From positions 1 through 10,370 of the forward strand of contig CAJXPH010000088.1 in assembly GCA_913057765.1 (NCBI GenBank): 10,370 nucleotides of DNA, read 5' to 3'. This DNA comes from an uncultured Campylobacteraceae bacterium. GTDB taxonomy: Bacteria; Campylobacterota; Campylobacteria; Campylobacterales; Arcobacteraceae. Positions 1 through 6,599 of the stretch are shown piece after piece. The position numbers and the translations under genes are program-made. The notes under the pieces are model-generated. The model was not told the DNA's origin. It was given only the letters and a program-made list of their open reading frames with translations, and searched no databases. Numbering within the stretch: position 1 is the stretch's first letter; every line of letters starts with the position of its first letter.

Positions 1-28
1 GGCAGCGTCAGATGTGTATAAGAGACAG
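1..28 (+). other. Nextera read-1 adapter (non-genomic)
   Basis: These bases match the 3' part of the Illumina Nextera i5-side adapter. They end in the 19-bp Tn5 mosaic end AGATGTGTATAAGAGACAG at 10-28. The first five bases of the full adapter (TCGTC) are missing. This is library-preparation sequence, not part of the organism. An apparent GTG start at 14 lies inside it and must not be used as a gene start. Confidence 0.97.
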
Positions 29-679
29 CCTCTAAATAATGTATCTTTAATTTTACAGTTTTTAAAAGATAATTATAAAAATGAAAATGCAAATCTAAAT
101 ATGGTAAATAAATATTTTGATAAGTCATTTACTCAAATTGAGTACATGTCTCAAACTATAGACGATTTTAGAAATTTCTATAAACCTTCAAAATCTATGA
201 GTGATTTTACTATTGGACATGCAATAGCTTCAACTCTTGAAATAATAAGAGCACAGTTAAATAGTGACAATATAAAATTATCTATAAAAATAAAAGATAT
301 AAGAATTACCAACTATGAAAATGAATTAAAACAATCTTTACTAAATATATTTAATAATGCGCAAGATGCTATAAATTTAAAAAAAGAGAATATGAAATTT
401 GATGCATATATAGATATTTCAACTTTTAAAGAAGAGGGAAAGTTAAATATTAAAATTTCAAATAATGGTGGACAAATAGATGATGATACTATTTCACGAA
501 TTTTTGAACCATATTTTACAACTAAATTTGAAACACAAGGTACAGGGATTGGCCTTTATATGACAAAATCAATTATTGAAACAAATATGAAAGGTCATAT
601 TCAAGTTGAAAATATAGAAAATGGAGTATGTTTTAAAATTTCTTTACCTTTAGAAATGAATAGGAGTAATGATGAGTAG
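29..679 (+). CDS. Sensor histidine kinase, 3' part only
   Basis: This is the C-terminal 216 residues of a two-component sensor kinase, which would autophosphorylate from ATP and pass phosphate to the regulator encoded next. The reading frame is open from the adapter junction. It starts at PLNNVSLILQFL, which matches the end of an H-box of the HQWRQPLN kind seen in campylobacterote kinases. The phospho-accepting histidine should lie about five residues upstream and is missing, as is the whole sensor region. The HATPase part is complete: N-box NIFNNAQDAI (bases 344-373), G1-like SNNGG (458-472), F-box IFEPYFTTK (about 499-525) and G2 box GTGIGL (539-556). The gene overlaps the response regulator start, so the two form a cognate pair. 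The signal sensed cannot be judged from this fragment. The truncation is a cloning or sequencing boundary, not a mutation. Confidence 0.93.
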   Translation, partial: PLNNVSLILQFLKDNYKNENANLNMVNKYFDKSFTQIEYMSQTIDDFRNFYKPSKSMSDFTIGHAIASTLEIIRAQLNSDNIKLSIKIKDIRITNYENELKQSLLNIFNNAQDAINLKKENMKFDAYIDISTFKEEGKLNIKISNNGGQIDDDTISRIFEPYFTTKFETQGTGIGLYMTKSIIETNMKGHIQVENIENGVCFKISLPLEMNRSNDE

Positions 680-1376
680 AATTACAAGAGTATTATTAGT
701 AGAAGACGAAGAAGATGCAAGAGAAATACTTGGATTTTATTTGGATACTATTTTTGACGAAGTTGAAGTTGCAAGTAATGGACAAGTAGGTTTTGATAAG
801 TTTCTTAGAGCTCATCAAGAAAGAAAATATTTTGATGTGATAGTAACAGATATTCAGATGCCTGATAAAGATGGACTTACGATGCTTGAAGAAATTGCTG
901 CTATTCATGAAGAACAAAAGTTTATTATCGTTTCTGCATTTAAAGATGAAGAGTATCTTTTTAGGTCTATAAATTTAAATGTGGTTAGTTATTTTGTAAA
1001 ACCTCTAGTTGTAGAAAATATTATGCAGATATTAAAAAAATTAAAAAATTCAATATTAGAATCTGCAATTCCTGAAATTCCTATGGATAACAAACCTATT
1101 AAAATTAACTCAACATATATATATGATAAAGCTAAAAGACTTTTATATGATGGAAAAGAAATAGTTAGTTTATCAAAAAAAGAGACATCACTTGTTGACG
1201 TAATGATTTCTAAAAAAGGTGAAATAATCACTAATGAAAATTTAAAAAAAGAAGTATGGAATGATGTTAATACTTCAGATGCAACTTTACGTACAGTTAT
1301 TAAAAGAGTAAAGGATAAAATAAGTAAAAATGACTTTATTGTTTCAAAAAAAGGACTTGGCTACATAATTGAATAA
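672..1376 (+). CDS. OmpR-family response regulator
   Basis: This encodes a DNA-binding response regulator of 234 residues, a normal length for the family. An N-terminal receiver domain (about 5-120) has the acidic pair in VEDEEDA, the phospho-accepting Asp of VTDIQMPDKDG (about residue 60), the conserved Ser of IIVSAF and the Lys of FVKPL (about 110). The C-terminal part (about 150-234) is a winged-helix Trans_Reg_C domain ending in KKGLGYIIE. The frame also has an ATG at 669. I prefer 672 because the AGGAG at 662-666 is then 5 bases from the start rather than 2. The gene overlaps the kinase stop by 8 bases (11 from 669), so the pair is probably translationally coupled. The next gene downstream is a TRAP binding protein behind a tandem-repeat promoter, so this regulator probably controls that transporter. 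That target is inference. Confidence 0.93.
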   Translation: MSRITRVLLVEDEEDAREILGFYLDTIFDEVEVASNGQVGFDKFLRAHQERKYFDVIVTDIQMPDKDGLTMLEEIAAIHEEQKFIIVSAFKDEEYLFRSINLNVVSYFVKPLVVENIMQILKKLKNSILESAIPEIPMDNKPIKINSTYIYDKAKRLLYDGKEIVSLSKKETSLVDVMISKKGEIITNENLKKEVWNDVNTSDATLRTVIKRVKDKISKNDFIVSKKGLGYIIE

Positions 1377-1420
1377 TATAAAATCCCTTAAAATAGGTAG
1401 TTTATAAATAAATTTATAAA

Positions 1421-1442
1421 TTTGAAACAATTTTGAAACAAT
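1421..1442 (+). promoter_or_regulatory. Tandem 11-bp repeat, candidate OmpR-type operator
   Basis: TTTGAAACAAT occurs twice back to back, at 1421-1431 and 1432-1442, an exact tandem repeat with an 11-bp period. OmpR/PhoB-type regulators typically bind direct repeats spaced about one helical turn apart as head-to-tail dimers. The repeat sits directly after the gene for such a regulator. Its centre is about 40 bp upstream of the probable transcription start, where it replaces a recognisable -35 box, as expected for an activator that contacts polymerase. Binding is inferred; the repeat itself is plain. Confidence 0.6.
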
Positions 1443-1455
1443 TTTATCTTTTCTA

Positions 1456-1464
1456 TGTTATAAT
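1456..1464 (+). promoter_or_regulatory. Extended -10 promoter of the TRAP operon
   Basis: TGTTATAAT contains a perfect TATAAT (1459-1464) preceded by TG at the extended -10 position. No good -35 hexamer sits 16-18 bp upstream; that place is held by the second copy of the 11-bp repeat. Transcription should begin near 1471, giving a leader of about 23 bases. The leader has nine A residues (1476-1484) followed by a GGGA ribosome-binding site at 1485-1488, 5 bases before the ATG. The missing -35 box fits an activator-dependent promoter. Confidence 0.7.
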
Positions 1465-1493
1465 TTCAATGTAAGAAAAAAAAAGGGAATACA

Positions 1494-2510
1494 ATGAAAT
1501 TAAATTTACTTAAAAAACTTGCTGTTACTTCTGTGATAGCTGCGTCTTTATTAACTGTTGCTAATGCTAAAAAAGCTGAGCAAAAATATGTTATTGCTAC
1601 TGCAAGTACAGGTGGAACATATTATCCAGTTGGAGTTGGGATTGCAACTATTGCATCTTTAAAATTAGCAAAAAAAGAAAAACTTACTTTCTCTGCAATT
1701 ACATCTGCAGGTTCTGGTGAAAATGTAGATATGCTTGAAAAGGGTGAAGTTAACTTCGCTATTTTACAAGGTCTATTTGGTTCTATGGCTTGGCAAGGAA
1801 AAGCAAAATATGAAGGTCAACCAAAGAAAAATTTAAGATCAGTTTCTATGTTATGGCAAAATGTTGAGCAATTTACAATCAAATCTAAATATGCAAAAAC
1901 AGGTAATATAATGGATTTAAAAAATCTTTATGGTGAAAGATTCTCAATTGGTGGGAGAAGTTCTGGTTCAAGAGTTTCTGCTGAAACTATTATGGGATCA
2001 TTAGGTGTTGATTTTAATAAAATGAATGTGCAATACTTAGGATATACTCCAAGTTCAACTGCACTTCAAGATGGAAAAGTTCAAGGTATGAATACACCAT
2101 CAGGACCTCCAACATCAGCTGTTACAAATGCATTTGCTTCAATTGGTAATGATAAAATTAAAGTACTTGATTTTGATGCAAAAAACTTAAAAGCAATTAA
2201 CGATAACTACCCTGTATGGACTCCATTTAATATTAAAGCTGGTACATACCCAGGTCAAACTAAAGATATTAATACTATTGCACAACCAAACTTATTAGTT
2301 GTTACAAAAGATACTCCAGAGCAAACTGTTTATTTATTAACTAAAACTATTTATGAAAACTTACCATTCTTAAATACAGTTCATAAAGCAACAAAAGCTA
2401 TGGCTTTAGAAAAAGCAATTGCTGGTTTACCAATGCCTCTACACCCAGGTGCGGCAAAATTTTATAAAGAAAAAGGTATCAATATTCCTGCTTCTTTAAT
2501 GGCTAAATAA
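1494..2510 (+). CDS. TRAP transporter solute-binding protein, TAXI family
   Basis: This is the periplasmic receptor of a TRAP transporter, 338 residues. It binds a solute in the periplasm and delivers it to the permease encoded next. Residues 1-25 form a Sec signal peptide: basic start MKLNLLKK, hydrophobic core, and a likely cut after VANA. The mature protein opens with IATASTGGTYYPVG (about 34-47), the glycine- and tyrosine-rich signature of TAXI proteins. The length is usual for the family. There is no lipobox cysteine, so it should be soluble. The ATG has a GGGA ribosome-binding site and its own promoter. The few characterised TAXI receptors include glutamate binders, and the hydroxyglutarate-oxidase-like gene in the same operon fits a C5 dicarboxylate or 2-hydroxy acid. 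The actual ligand cannot be read from the sequence. Confidence 0.93.
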   Translation: MKLNLLKKLAVTSVIAASLLTVANAKKAEQKYVIATASTGGTYYPVGVGIATIASLKLAKKEKLTFSAITSAGSGENVDMLEKGEVNFAILQGLFGSMAWQGKAKYEGQPKKNLRSVSMLWQNVEQFTIKSKYAKTGNIMDLKNLYGERFSIGGRSSGSRVSAETIMGSLGVDFNKMNVQYLGYTPSSTALQDGKVQGMNTPSGPPTSAVTNAFASIGNDKIKVLDFDAKNLKAINDNYPVWTPFNIKAGTYPGQTKDINTIAQPNLLVVTKDTPEQTVYLLTKTIYENLPFLNTVHKATKAMALEKAIAGLPMPLHPGAAKFYKEKGINIPASLMAK

Positions 2511-2518
2511 ATACAAAT

Positions 2519-2548
2519 TTTTAAGAAGAGTTTTAACTCTTCTTAAAA
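2519..2548 (+). promoter_or_regulatory. Perfect inverted repeat after the binding-protein gene
   Basis: TTTTAAGAAGAGTT (2519-2532) and AACTCTTCTTAAAA (2535-2548) are perfect reverse complements around TT. In RNA this gives a strong hairpin with a short loop (about 4-6 bases), starting 8 bases after the stop codon. No U-tract follows, so it is not a textbook rho-independent terminator. It may be a leaky attenuator or a 3' stabiliser that keeps receptor mRNA more abundant than permease mRNA. Confidence 0.6.
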
Positions 2549-2558
2549 CTCTACTAAC

Positions 2559-2603
2559 TTATAAACTACATAAGTGATTGCCTATTGTTTATGTAGGTTA
2601 TAA
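2559..2603 (+). promoter_or_regulatory. Second, imperfect inverted repeat before the permease gene
   Basis: TTATAAACTACATAA (2559-2573) pairs with TTATGTAGGTTATAA (2589-2603) over 15 positions with one A/G mismatch. The loop is about 15 bases. It lies 29 bases upstream of the permease ATG and 10 bases after the first hairpin. It could be a second RNA hairpin in the intercistronic leader or a protein-binding site. No convincing promoter hexamers were found here; TTGCCT (2578-2583) and TATAAA (2599-2604) are only 15 bp apart. Confidence 0.4.
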
Positions 2604-2632
2604 ATTCAATTACAAATTTCGAGGATAAGATA

Positions 2633-4582
2633 ATGATAACAATAAAATATTTTAAAGAGATAACTTTTGTCTATGCAATTTTTATTTCACTTTTTCATTT
2701 TGGGGTGAATATTTGGGGAGGGATCAGTGACTTATGGTTTAATTCAGCTCACTTTGCACTTCTTGCTTCTTTAGGTTTTTTAACATATGAAGCTGCAAAA
2801 GAAGAAAATAAAGTTAGTATATTAAATCTAATATTCGCAGGACTTGCATTAAGTACTTTCTTTTATATGGTACTTTTTGAAGAGAGTTTATATGCTGTTG
2901 CAAATTCTCAGATGAGAATGAGTGATTTATTTATTGCAGGCCTTACAATTGCACTTGCAGTTATTATGGTAAAAAAATCAACGGGATACATTATTCCTGG
3001 GCTTATAATCTTTTGTATTGCTTATTTGCTGTTTTTAGGACAACATATAGATGGTATATTTGCATTTGCAGGTATGAGTTATGAAAGATTTCTATATAGA
3101 ATGTTCTATACAAGTGAAGGTTTATTTGGACCAATTGCTACAATATCTTCAACATATGTATTTATGTTTATCCTTTTTGCTGCCTTTCTTTTAAAATCAG
3201 GGGCAGGGGATTTTATCGTTGATCTATCAGATGCAATTGCAGGGAAATTCACAGGTGGTACTGGACATGTTGCAGTATTCTCATCTGCACTTATGGGAAC
3301 AATTTCAGGGTCAGCAGTTGCAAATACTGTATCAACTGGTTCAATTACAATTCCAATGATGAAAAAAGCAGGGTTTAAACCAACATTTGCAGCAGCAGTT
3401 GAAGCAGCGGCAAGTACAGGTGGTCAGATTATGCCTCCAATTATGGGAGCGGGGGCCTTTATTATGGCTCAAATGACACATATTCCATTTGTAACTATTA
3501 TTTCAGTATCTGTTTTACCTGCAATTTTATATTTTGCTTCAATTTCTGTTTATATTCATATTCATGCAAAAGAGAATGATATTAAAGGAAGCGATAGTGA
3601 TATTAAGATTCTTCCACTATTAAGAGAAGGTTTTCATTTTATTATTCCTTTATCAACTTTAGTAGGTCTTCTTGTTTATGGATTTACTCCTACATATGCA
3701 GCTGGTATTGCAATAGTTGCAATTATTGCTTCATCATATTTAACAAAAAATAAAAGAATGGGTATAAAAGAAATTTTAGGAGCTTTAGCACTAGGAAGTC
3801 AAAATATGGTAGTAACTGGTGTTTTACTTATTGCAGTTGGTATTATCGTTGGTATTATTAATATCTCTGGTGTTGGTATTACTTTCTCTCAACTTATTAT
3901 GGAATGGTCAGGAAATTCTTTACTTATAGCTATTGTTTTAATTGCAATTGCTTCTCTTATTCTTGGTATGGGATTACCTGTAACTGCATCATATGTTGTT
4001 TTATCAGTTTTATCTGCCCCTGCATTAGTAGGACTTATGTTAAGCCCAGAAATGGCAGCTTTAGTAAATGCTGGTATTGAAATTCCTGAAGTTACAATGT
4101 ATCTATTATCCGCACACTTGATTATATTTTGGTTGTCTCAAGATTCTAACTTAACGCCACCTGTTTGTCTTGCGGCATTTGCAGCAGCAGCTATTGCAAA
4201 AACACCTCCTATGAAAACAGGACTTGTTTCTTGGAAAGTAGGAAAAGGTATGTATATTATTCCAATGTTATTTGCATTTACTCCATTAGTTAATGGAACT
4301 TGGCTGGAAAGATTTGAAATATTTGGTTTTGCAATATTTGGTATTGCAGCATTTGCTATAGTTATGGAAGGTTACTGGGATAAGAAAATGTCAATACTTG
4401 AAAGATTAGTATTTGCAGTAAGTGTTGTTTTACTTTTAACTCCAGATAGTGCATTTAATATTGAGAGCTATTTTGGTATAGTAAATAATACGCACATCTT
4501 AGGAATGACAATATTTGTTGTATCTATGGGATTACATAAAATGATGTTTAAAGAAGGAAGAAAATATGCAAAAGCTGATTAA
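2633..4582 (+). CDS. TRAP transporter permease, fused DctQ-DctM (4TM/12TM)
   Basis: This is the integral membrane part of the TRAP transporter, 649 residues, the normal size for the fused form that pairs with TAXI receptors. It imports solute from the receptor, driven by a sodium or proton gradient. The N-terminal third (about 1-170) holds the small DctQ-like subunit and linking helices. From about 155 on it is DctM-like, with the glycine/serine-rich stretches GTISGSAVANTVSTGSITIP (222-241) and STGGQIMPP (261-269). Nearly the whole protein is hydrophobic helices, the last being near 620-640. A GAGGA site (2621-2625) lies 7 bases before the ATG. The gene is 122 bp after the receptor gene, separated by two inverted repeats, and its end overlaps the LUD gene by 17 bp. 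No separate small subunit is needed or present. Confidence 0.95.
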   Translation: MITIKYFKEITFVYAIFISLFHFGVNIWGGISDLWFNSAHFALLASLGFLTYEAAKEENKVSILNLIFAGLALSTFFYMVLFEESLYAVANSQMRMSDLFIAGLTIALAVIMVKKSTGYIIPGLIIFCIAYLLFLGQHIDGIFAFAGMSYERFLYRMFYTSEGLFGPIATISSTYVFMFILFAAFLLKSGAGDFIVDLSDAIAGKFTGGTGHVAVFSSALMGTISGSAVANTVSTGSITIPMMKKAGFKPTFAAAVEAAASTGGQIMPPIMGAGAFIMAQMTHIPFVTIISVSVLPAILYFASISVYIHIHAKENDIKGSDSDIKILPLLREGFHFIIPLSTLVGLLVYGFTPTYAAGIAIVAIIASSYLTKNKRMGIKEILGALALGSQNMVVTGVLLIAVGIIVGIINISGVGITFSQLIMEWSGNSLLIAIVLIAIASLILGMGLPVTASYVVLSVLSAPALVGLMLSPEMAALVNAGIEIPEVTMYLLSAHLIIFWLSQDSNLTPPVCLAAFAAAAIAKTPPMKTGLVSWKVGKGMYIIPMLFAFTPLVNGTWLERFEIFGFAIFGIAAFAIVMEGYWDKKMSILERLVFAVSVVLLLTPDSAFNIESYFGIVNNTHILGMTIFVVSMGLHKMMFKEGRKYAKAD

Positions 4583-5162
4583 AACACTAGAAAGTTGTGG
4601 TTACAAAGTACATTTTGTAGAAACTAAAGAGGAGGCTTTTAAACTTTCATCTTCAATGATTGAAAGTGGAATGAGTGTAGGCCTTGGTGGTTCAACTACA
4701 ATAAAAGAGATAGGTCTTTTAGATACTTTAGTTTCAAGAGATGATATTACACTTTTTAATCAGTATGAAAAAGGTATTACTATGGAAGAAAATACCAATA
4801 GAAGACGAAAAGGAATGTTAACTGATATTTATGTAACGGGAACAAATGCAATTACAAAAGATGGAAAGCTTGTAAATGCAGATGGAAGTGGAAATAGAGT
4901 AGCAGCTTTGATTTTTGGACCTAAAAAAGTTTTAGTAGTTGCTGGAGTTAATAAAATAGTTGATACTTTAGAAGATGGGTTTAAAAGATTGATGGATGTT
5001 GCTGCTACAAAAAATGTAGATAGAATGAATAATTTAGCAAAAATAAATGGAAAAGAACCACGACACAACCTTGATAATATTGCAAATAAATTTACATATA
5101 TAAAAGCAGATGAACAAGATAGAATAACAATTATTCTAGTAAATGAAGAGTTAGGATATTAA
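4566..5162 (+). CDS. LUD-domain protein (LutC/YkgG-like), cysteine-poor
   Basis: This encodes a 198-residue stand-alone LUD-domain protein (DUF162, the fold of LutC). Conserved motifs are GLGGSTT (39-45), TGTNAIT (91-97), NADGSGNRVAA (104-114), GPKKVLVVAGVNKIV (118-132) and the terminal ILVNEELGY. LutC belongs to the LutABC L-lactate oxidation system, but neither LutA nor LutB is encoded nearby. The biochemical role of single LUD proteins is poorly known. Many stand-alone members, as I recall them, carry a cysteine cluster between the VNKIV motif and the C-terminus; here that region (about 150-185) has none, and the only cysteine is C11. The start overlaps the permease by 17 bp, with AAGGA at 4554-4558, 7 bases before the ATG. 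Co-transcription with the oxidase 3 bp downstream suggests a shared 2-hydroxy-acid pathway, by inference. Confidence 0.88.
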   Translation: MQKLIKTLESCGYKVHFVETKEEAFKLSSSMIESGMSVGLGGSTTIKEIGLLDTLVSRDDITLFNQYEKGITMEENTNRRRKGMLTDIYVTGTNAITKDGKLVNADGSGNRVAALIFGPKKVLVVAGVNKIVDTLEDGFKRLMDVAATKNVDRMNNLAKINGKEPRHNLDNIANKFTYIKADEQDRITIILVNEELGY

Positions 5163-5165
5163 AAA

Positions 5166-6362
5166 ATGTATGATTATCTAATAATTGGGGCTGGAATTAT
5201 TGGGCTTAATATTGCAAAGAACTTAAAAGAAAGATTTCCAGATTCTAAAGTTCTTGTAATGGAAAAAGAAAAAGAAGTTGCAATGCATAGTAGTGGAAGA
5301 AATTCAGGTGTTTTACATGCAGGATTTTATTACACTGCAAATTCATTAAAAGCAAAGTTTACAAAAGAAGGGAACTTTGCACTTAAAGAGTTTTGTAAAG
5401 AAAGAAATTTAAAAGTAAATGCTTGTCAAAAAGTGGTTGTAGCGCAAGATGAAAAGGAAGTTGAAGGTTTAGAAGAATTAAAAAGAAGAGGTGATGCCAA
5501 TGGTGTTGAACTTCATTGGCTTGATGAATCACAACTTGAAGAACTCTATCCAAATGTAAAAACTTACAAGAAAGCTCTTCTTTGTCCAAGTACTGCAACT
5601 GTAAACCCAAAAGAGGTCACTCAAGAGTTTGCAAAATTTATTCAAGAAATAGGTGTAGAACTTATCTTGGATTGCAAGTATGAATCTAGTAATGGGAATA
5701 TAATTTCTACTTCAAAAGGTGAGTATGAAGCAAGAAAAGTAATAAATTGTGCTGGATTATATGCTGATAAAATTGCAAATGATTTTAACTTTTCAAAAGA
5801 TTTCGTAATTATTCCATTTAAAGGAATATATTTAAAAGATCATAATAATATTGCTCAATTAAAAACAAATATTTATCCAGTTCCTAATCTTGCAAATCCA
5901 TTTTTGGGAGTTCACTTTACTCTAACGGTTGATAATGAAGCGAAAATTGGACCAACTGCAATACCTGCATTTTGGAGAGAAAACTATAAAGGTTTTGATA
6001 ATTTTTCTTTAAAAGAGTTTCTTCAAATTATTTATTATGAAGCAAAGCTATTTTTGACAAATGCTTTTGGATTTAGAGAATTAGCTTTTACAGAAGTAAG
6101 AAAATATAGTTTTTCTCATTTAAAAGGATTAGCTAAAAAACTGACAAAAAATATGGATGATGTAGGTTATGATTCTTGGAGTACACCTGGAATTAGAGCA
6201 CAACTTCTAAATAAAAAGACTTTAGAGTTAGTTCAAGATTTTGTAGTCGAATCAGATGAAGATTCTATTCACGTATTAAATGCAGTAAGTCCAGCATTTA
6301 CATCTTCAATACCTTTTGCAAACTGGGTAGTAGAAGAACATGTATTAAAAAAGAGTTCTTAG
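5166..6362 (+). CDS. lhgO: FAD-dependent L-2-hydroxyglutarate oxidase family protein
   Basis: This 398-residue flavoprotein of the DAO superfamily has the length and motif order of L-2-hydroxyglutarate oxidase/dehydrogenase. That enzyme oxidises L-2-hydroxyglutarate to 2-oxoglutarate and, in E. coli, passes electrons to the membrane quinone pool. Visible features are the dinucleotide-binding GAGIIG (8-13), a strand-end acid in VMEKE (E33), the family signature HSSGRNSGVLHAG (41-53), NCAGLYAD (194-201), YPVPNLANPFLGVHFT (237-252), KIGPTAIPA (260-268) and PGIRAQL (341-347). There is no signal peptide. The AGGAT at 5153-5157 is 8 bases before the ATG, inside the end of the LUD gene. It is last in the TRAP operon, with a hairpin over its stop codon. 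The family is clear; the substrate is less so, since related members could act on other 2-hydroxy acids. The gene symbol follows the family. Confidence 0.87.
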   Translation: MYDYLIIGAGIIGLNIAKNLKERFPDSKVLVMEKEKEVAMHSSGRNSGVLHAGFYYTANSLKAKFTKEGNFALKEFCKERNLKVNACQKVVVAQDEKEVEGLEELKRRGDANGVELHWLDESQLEELYPNVKTYKKALLCPSTATVNPKEVTQEFAKFIQEIGVELILDCKYESSNGNIISTSKGEYEARKVINCAGLYADKIANDFNFSKDFVIIPFKGIYLKDHNNIAQLKTNIYPVPNLANPFLGVHFTLTVDNEAKIGPTAIPAFWRENYKGFDNFSLKEFLQIIYYEAKLFLTNAFGFRELAFTEVRKYSFSHLKGLAKKLTKNMDDVGYDSWSTPGIRAQLLNKKTLELVQDFVVESDEDSIHVLNAVSPAFTSSIPFANWVVEEHVLKKSS

Positions 6363-6372
6363 AACTCTTTTA
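6347..6372 (+). terminator. Terminator hairpin of the TRAP operon
   Basis: AAAAGAGTT (6349-6357) and AACTCTTTT (6363-6371) form a perfect 9-bp stem with the loop CTTAG. The LhgO stop codon lies in the loop. A-rich sequence precedes the stem and four T residues end it, so it could work in both directions. The T-tract is short, so efficiency is uncertain. Confidence 0.6.
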
Positions 6373-6508
6373 ACATTTTATAAAAAGTATTTTCATCATC
6401 TCCTCTTGTTTTTTACTTTAAGAAATAATATCTAGTTGAATAAGAGTTTTCTTTTATCTTTAGGTGCAAAAATAATAAAGGGTGAAATGAAGTGGTGATC
6501 CACTTCAT
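6359..6508 (-). pseudogene. Possible relic or unknown small frame, interrupted
   Basis: Reading the minus strand from the ATG at 6508, one frame gives MKWITTSFHPLLF, then NSYSTRYYFLK, and stops at TAA (6415-6413). The same frame then continues KTRGDDENTFYKMLKEF to a second TAA at 6361-6359, inside the lhgO terminator. The last stretch looks like a real protein C-terminus, which is the only reason to note it. There is no ribosome-binding site before the ATG, and the start lies within a hairpin. I do not recognise the product. It may be the decayed tail of a convergent gene, part of a dispersed repeat, or chance. Confidence 0.2.
6487..6508. repeat. Perfect 9-bp hairpin in the spacer
   Basis: ATGAAGTGG (6487-6495) and CCACTTCAT (6500-6508) are perfect reverse complements around TGAT. 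The stem is more GC-rich than the surrounding DNA. No T-run follows on the + strand. On the minus strand the sequence after it is moderately T-rich. It may be an operator, an RNA hairpin or part of a dispersed repeat; its function is unknown. Confidence 0.5.
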
Positions 6509-6561
6509 CAAATAAGTAATTAAATAGCAACCTTATCCTATAAACAATCTTTTTAATTAGA

Positions 6562-6567
6562 TATAAT
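6562..6567 (+). promoter_or_regulatory. Probable -10 box for the aldolase gene
   Basis: A perfect TATAAT lies 32 bases before the aldolase ATG, giving a short leader that carries the GGAG ribosome-binding site at 6591-6594. No good -35 hexamer is seen 16-18 bp upstream. That is common for AT-rich campylobacterote promoters. Confidence 0.5.
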
Positions 6568-6599
6568 TCCTCAAATAATAAATTTACTCTGGAGTAATT

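Larger units (their letters stand above)
6363..6599. other. Intergenic spacer between lhgO and the aldolase gene
   Basis: The spacer starts with the 3' arm of the lhgO terminator. It then holds a coding-like minus-strand frame with an internal stop, a compact hairpin (6487-6508) and the aldolase promoter near 6562-6567. I see no tRNA, no insertion-sequence end and no + strand gene. Base composition is as AT-rich as its surroundings. Confidence 0.6.

Noticed and set aside
696..1231. Minus-strand frames inside the response regulator gene
   Set aside because: They lie opposite a clear gene, have no ribosome-binding sites and show no family features. They are shadows of AT-rich coding sequence.
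1401..1420. TTTATAAA repeated at 1401 and 1413
   Set aside because: The period is 12 bp and the sequence is pure AT, so it is likely background composition. The neighbouring TTTGAAACAAT tandem is far more specific.
4829..5068. Minus-strand 79-residue frame inside the LUD gene
   Set aside because: It is antisense to conserved LUD motifs and resembles no family; a shadow frame.
5383..5610. Minus-strand 75-residue frame inside lhgO
   Set aside because: It lies antisense to a well-supported flavoprotein and has no start signals of its own.
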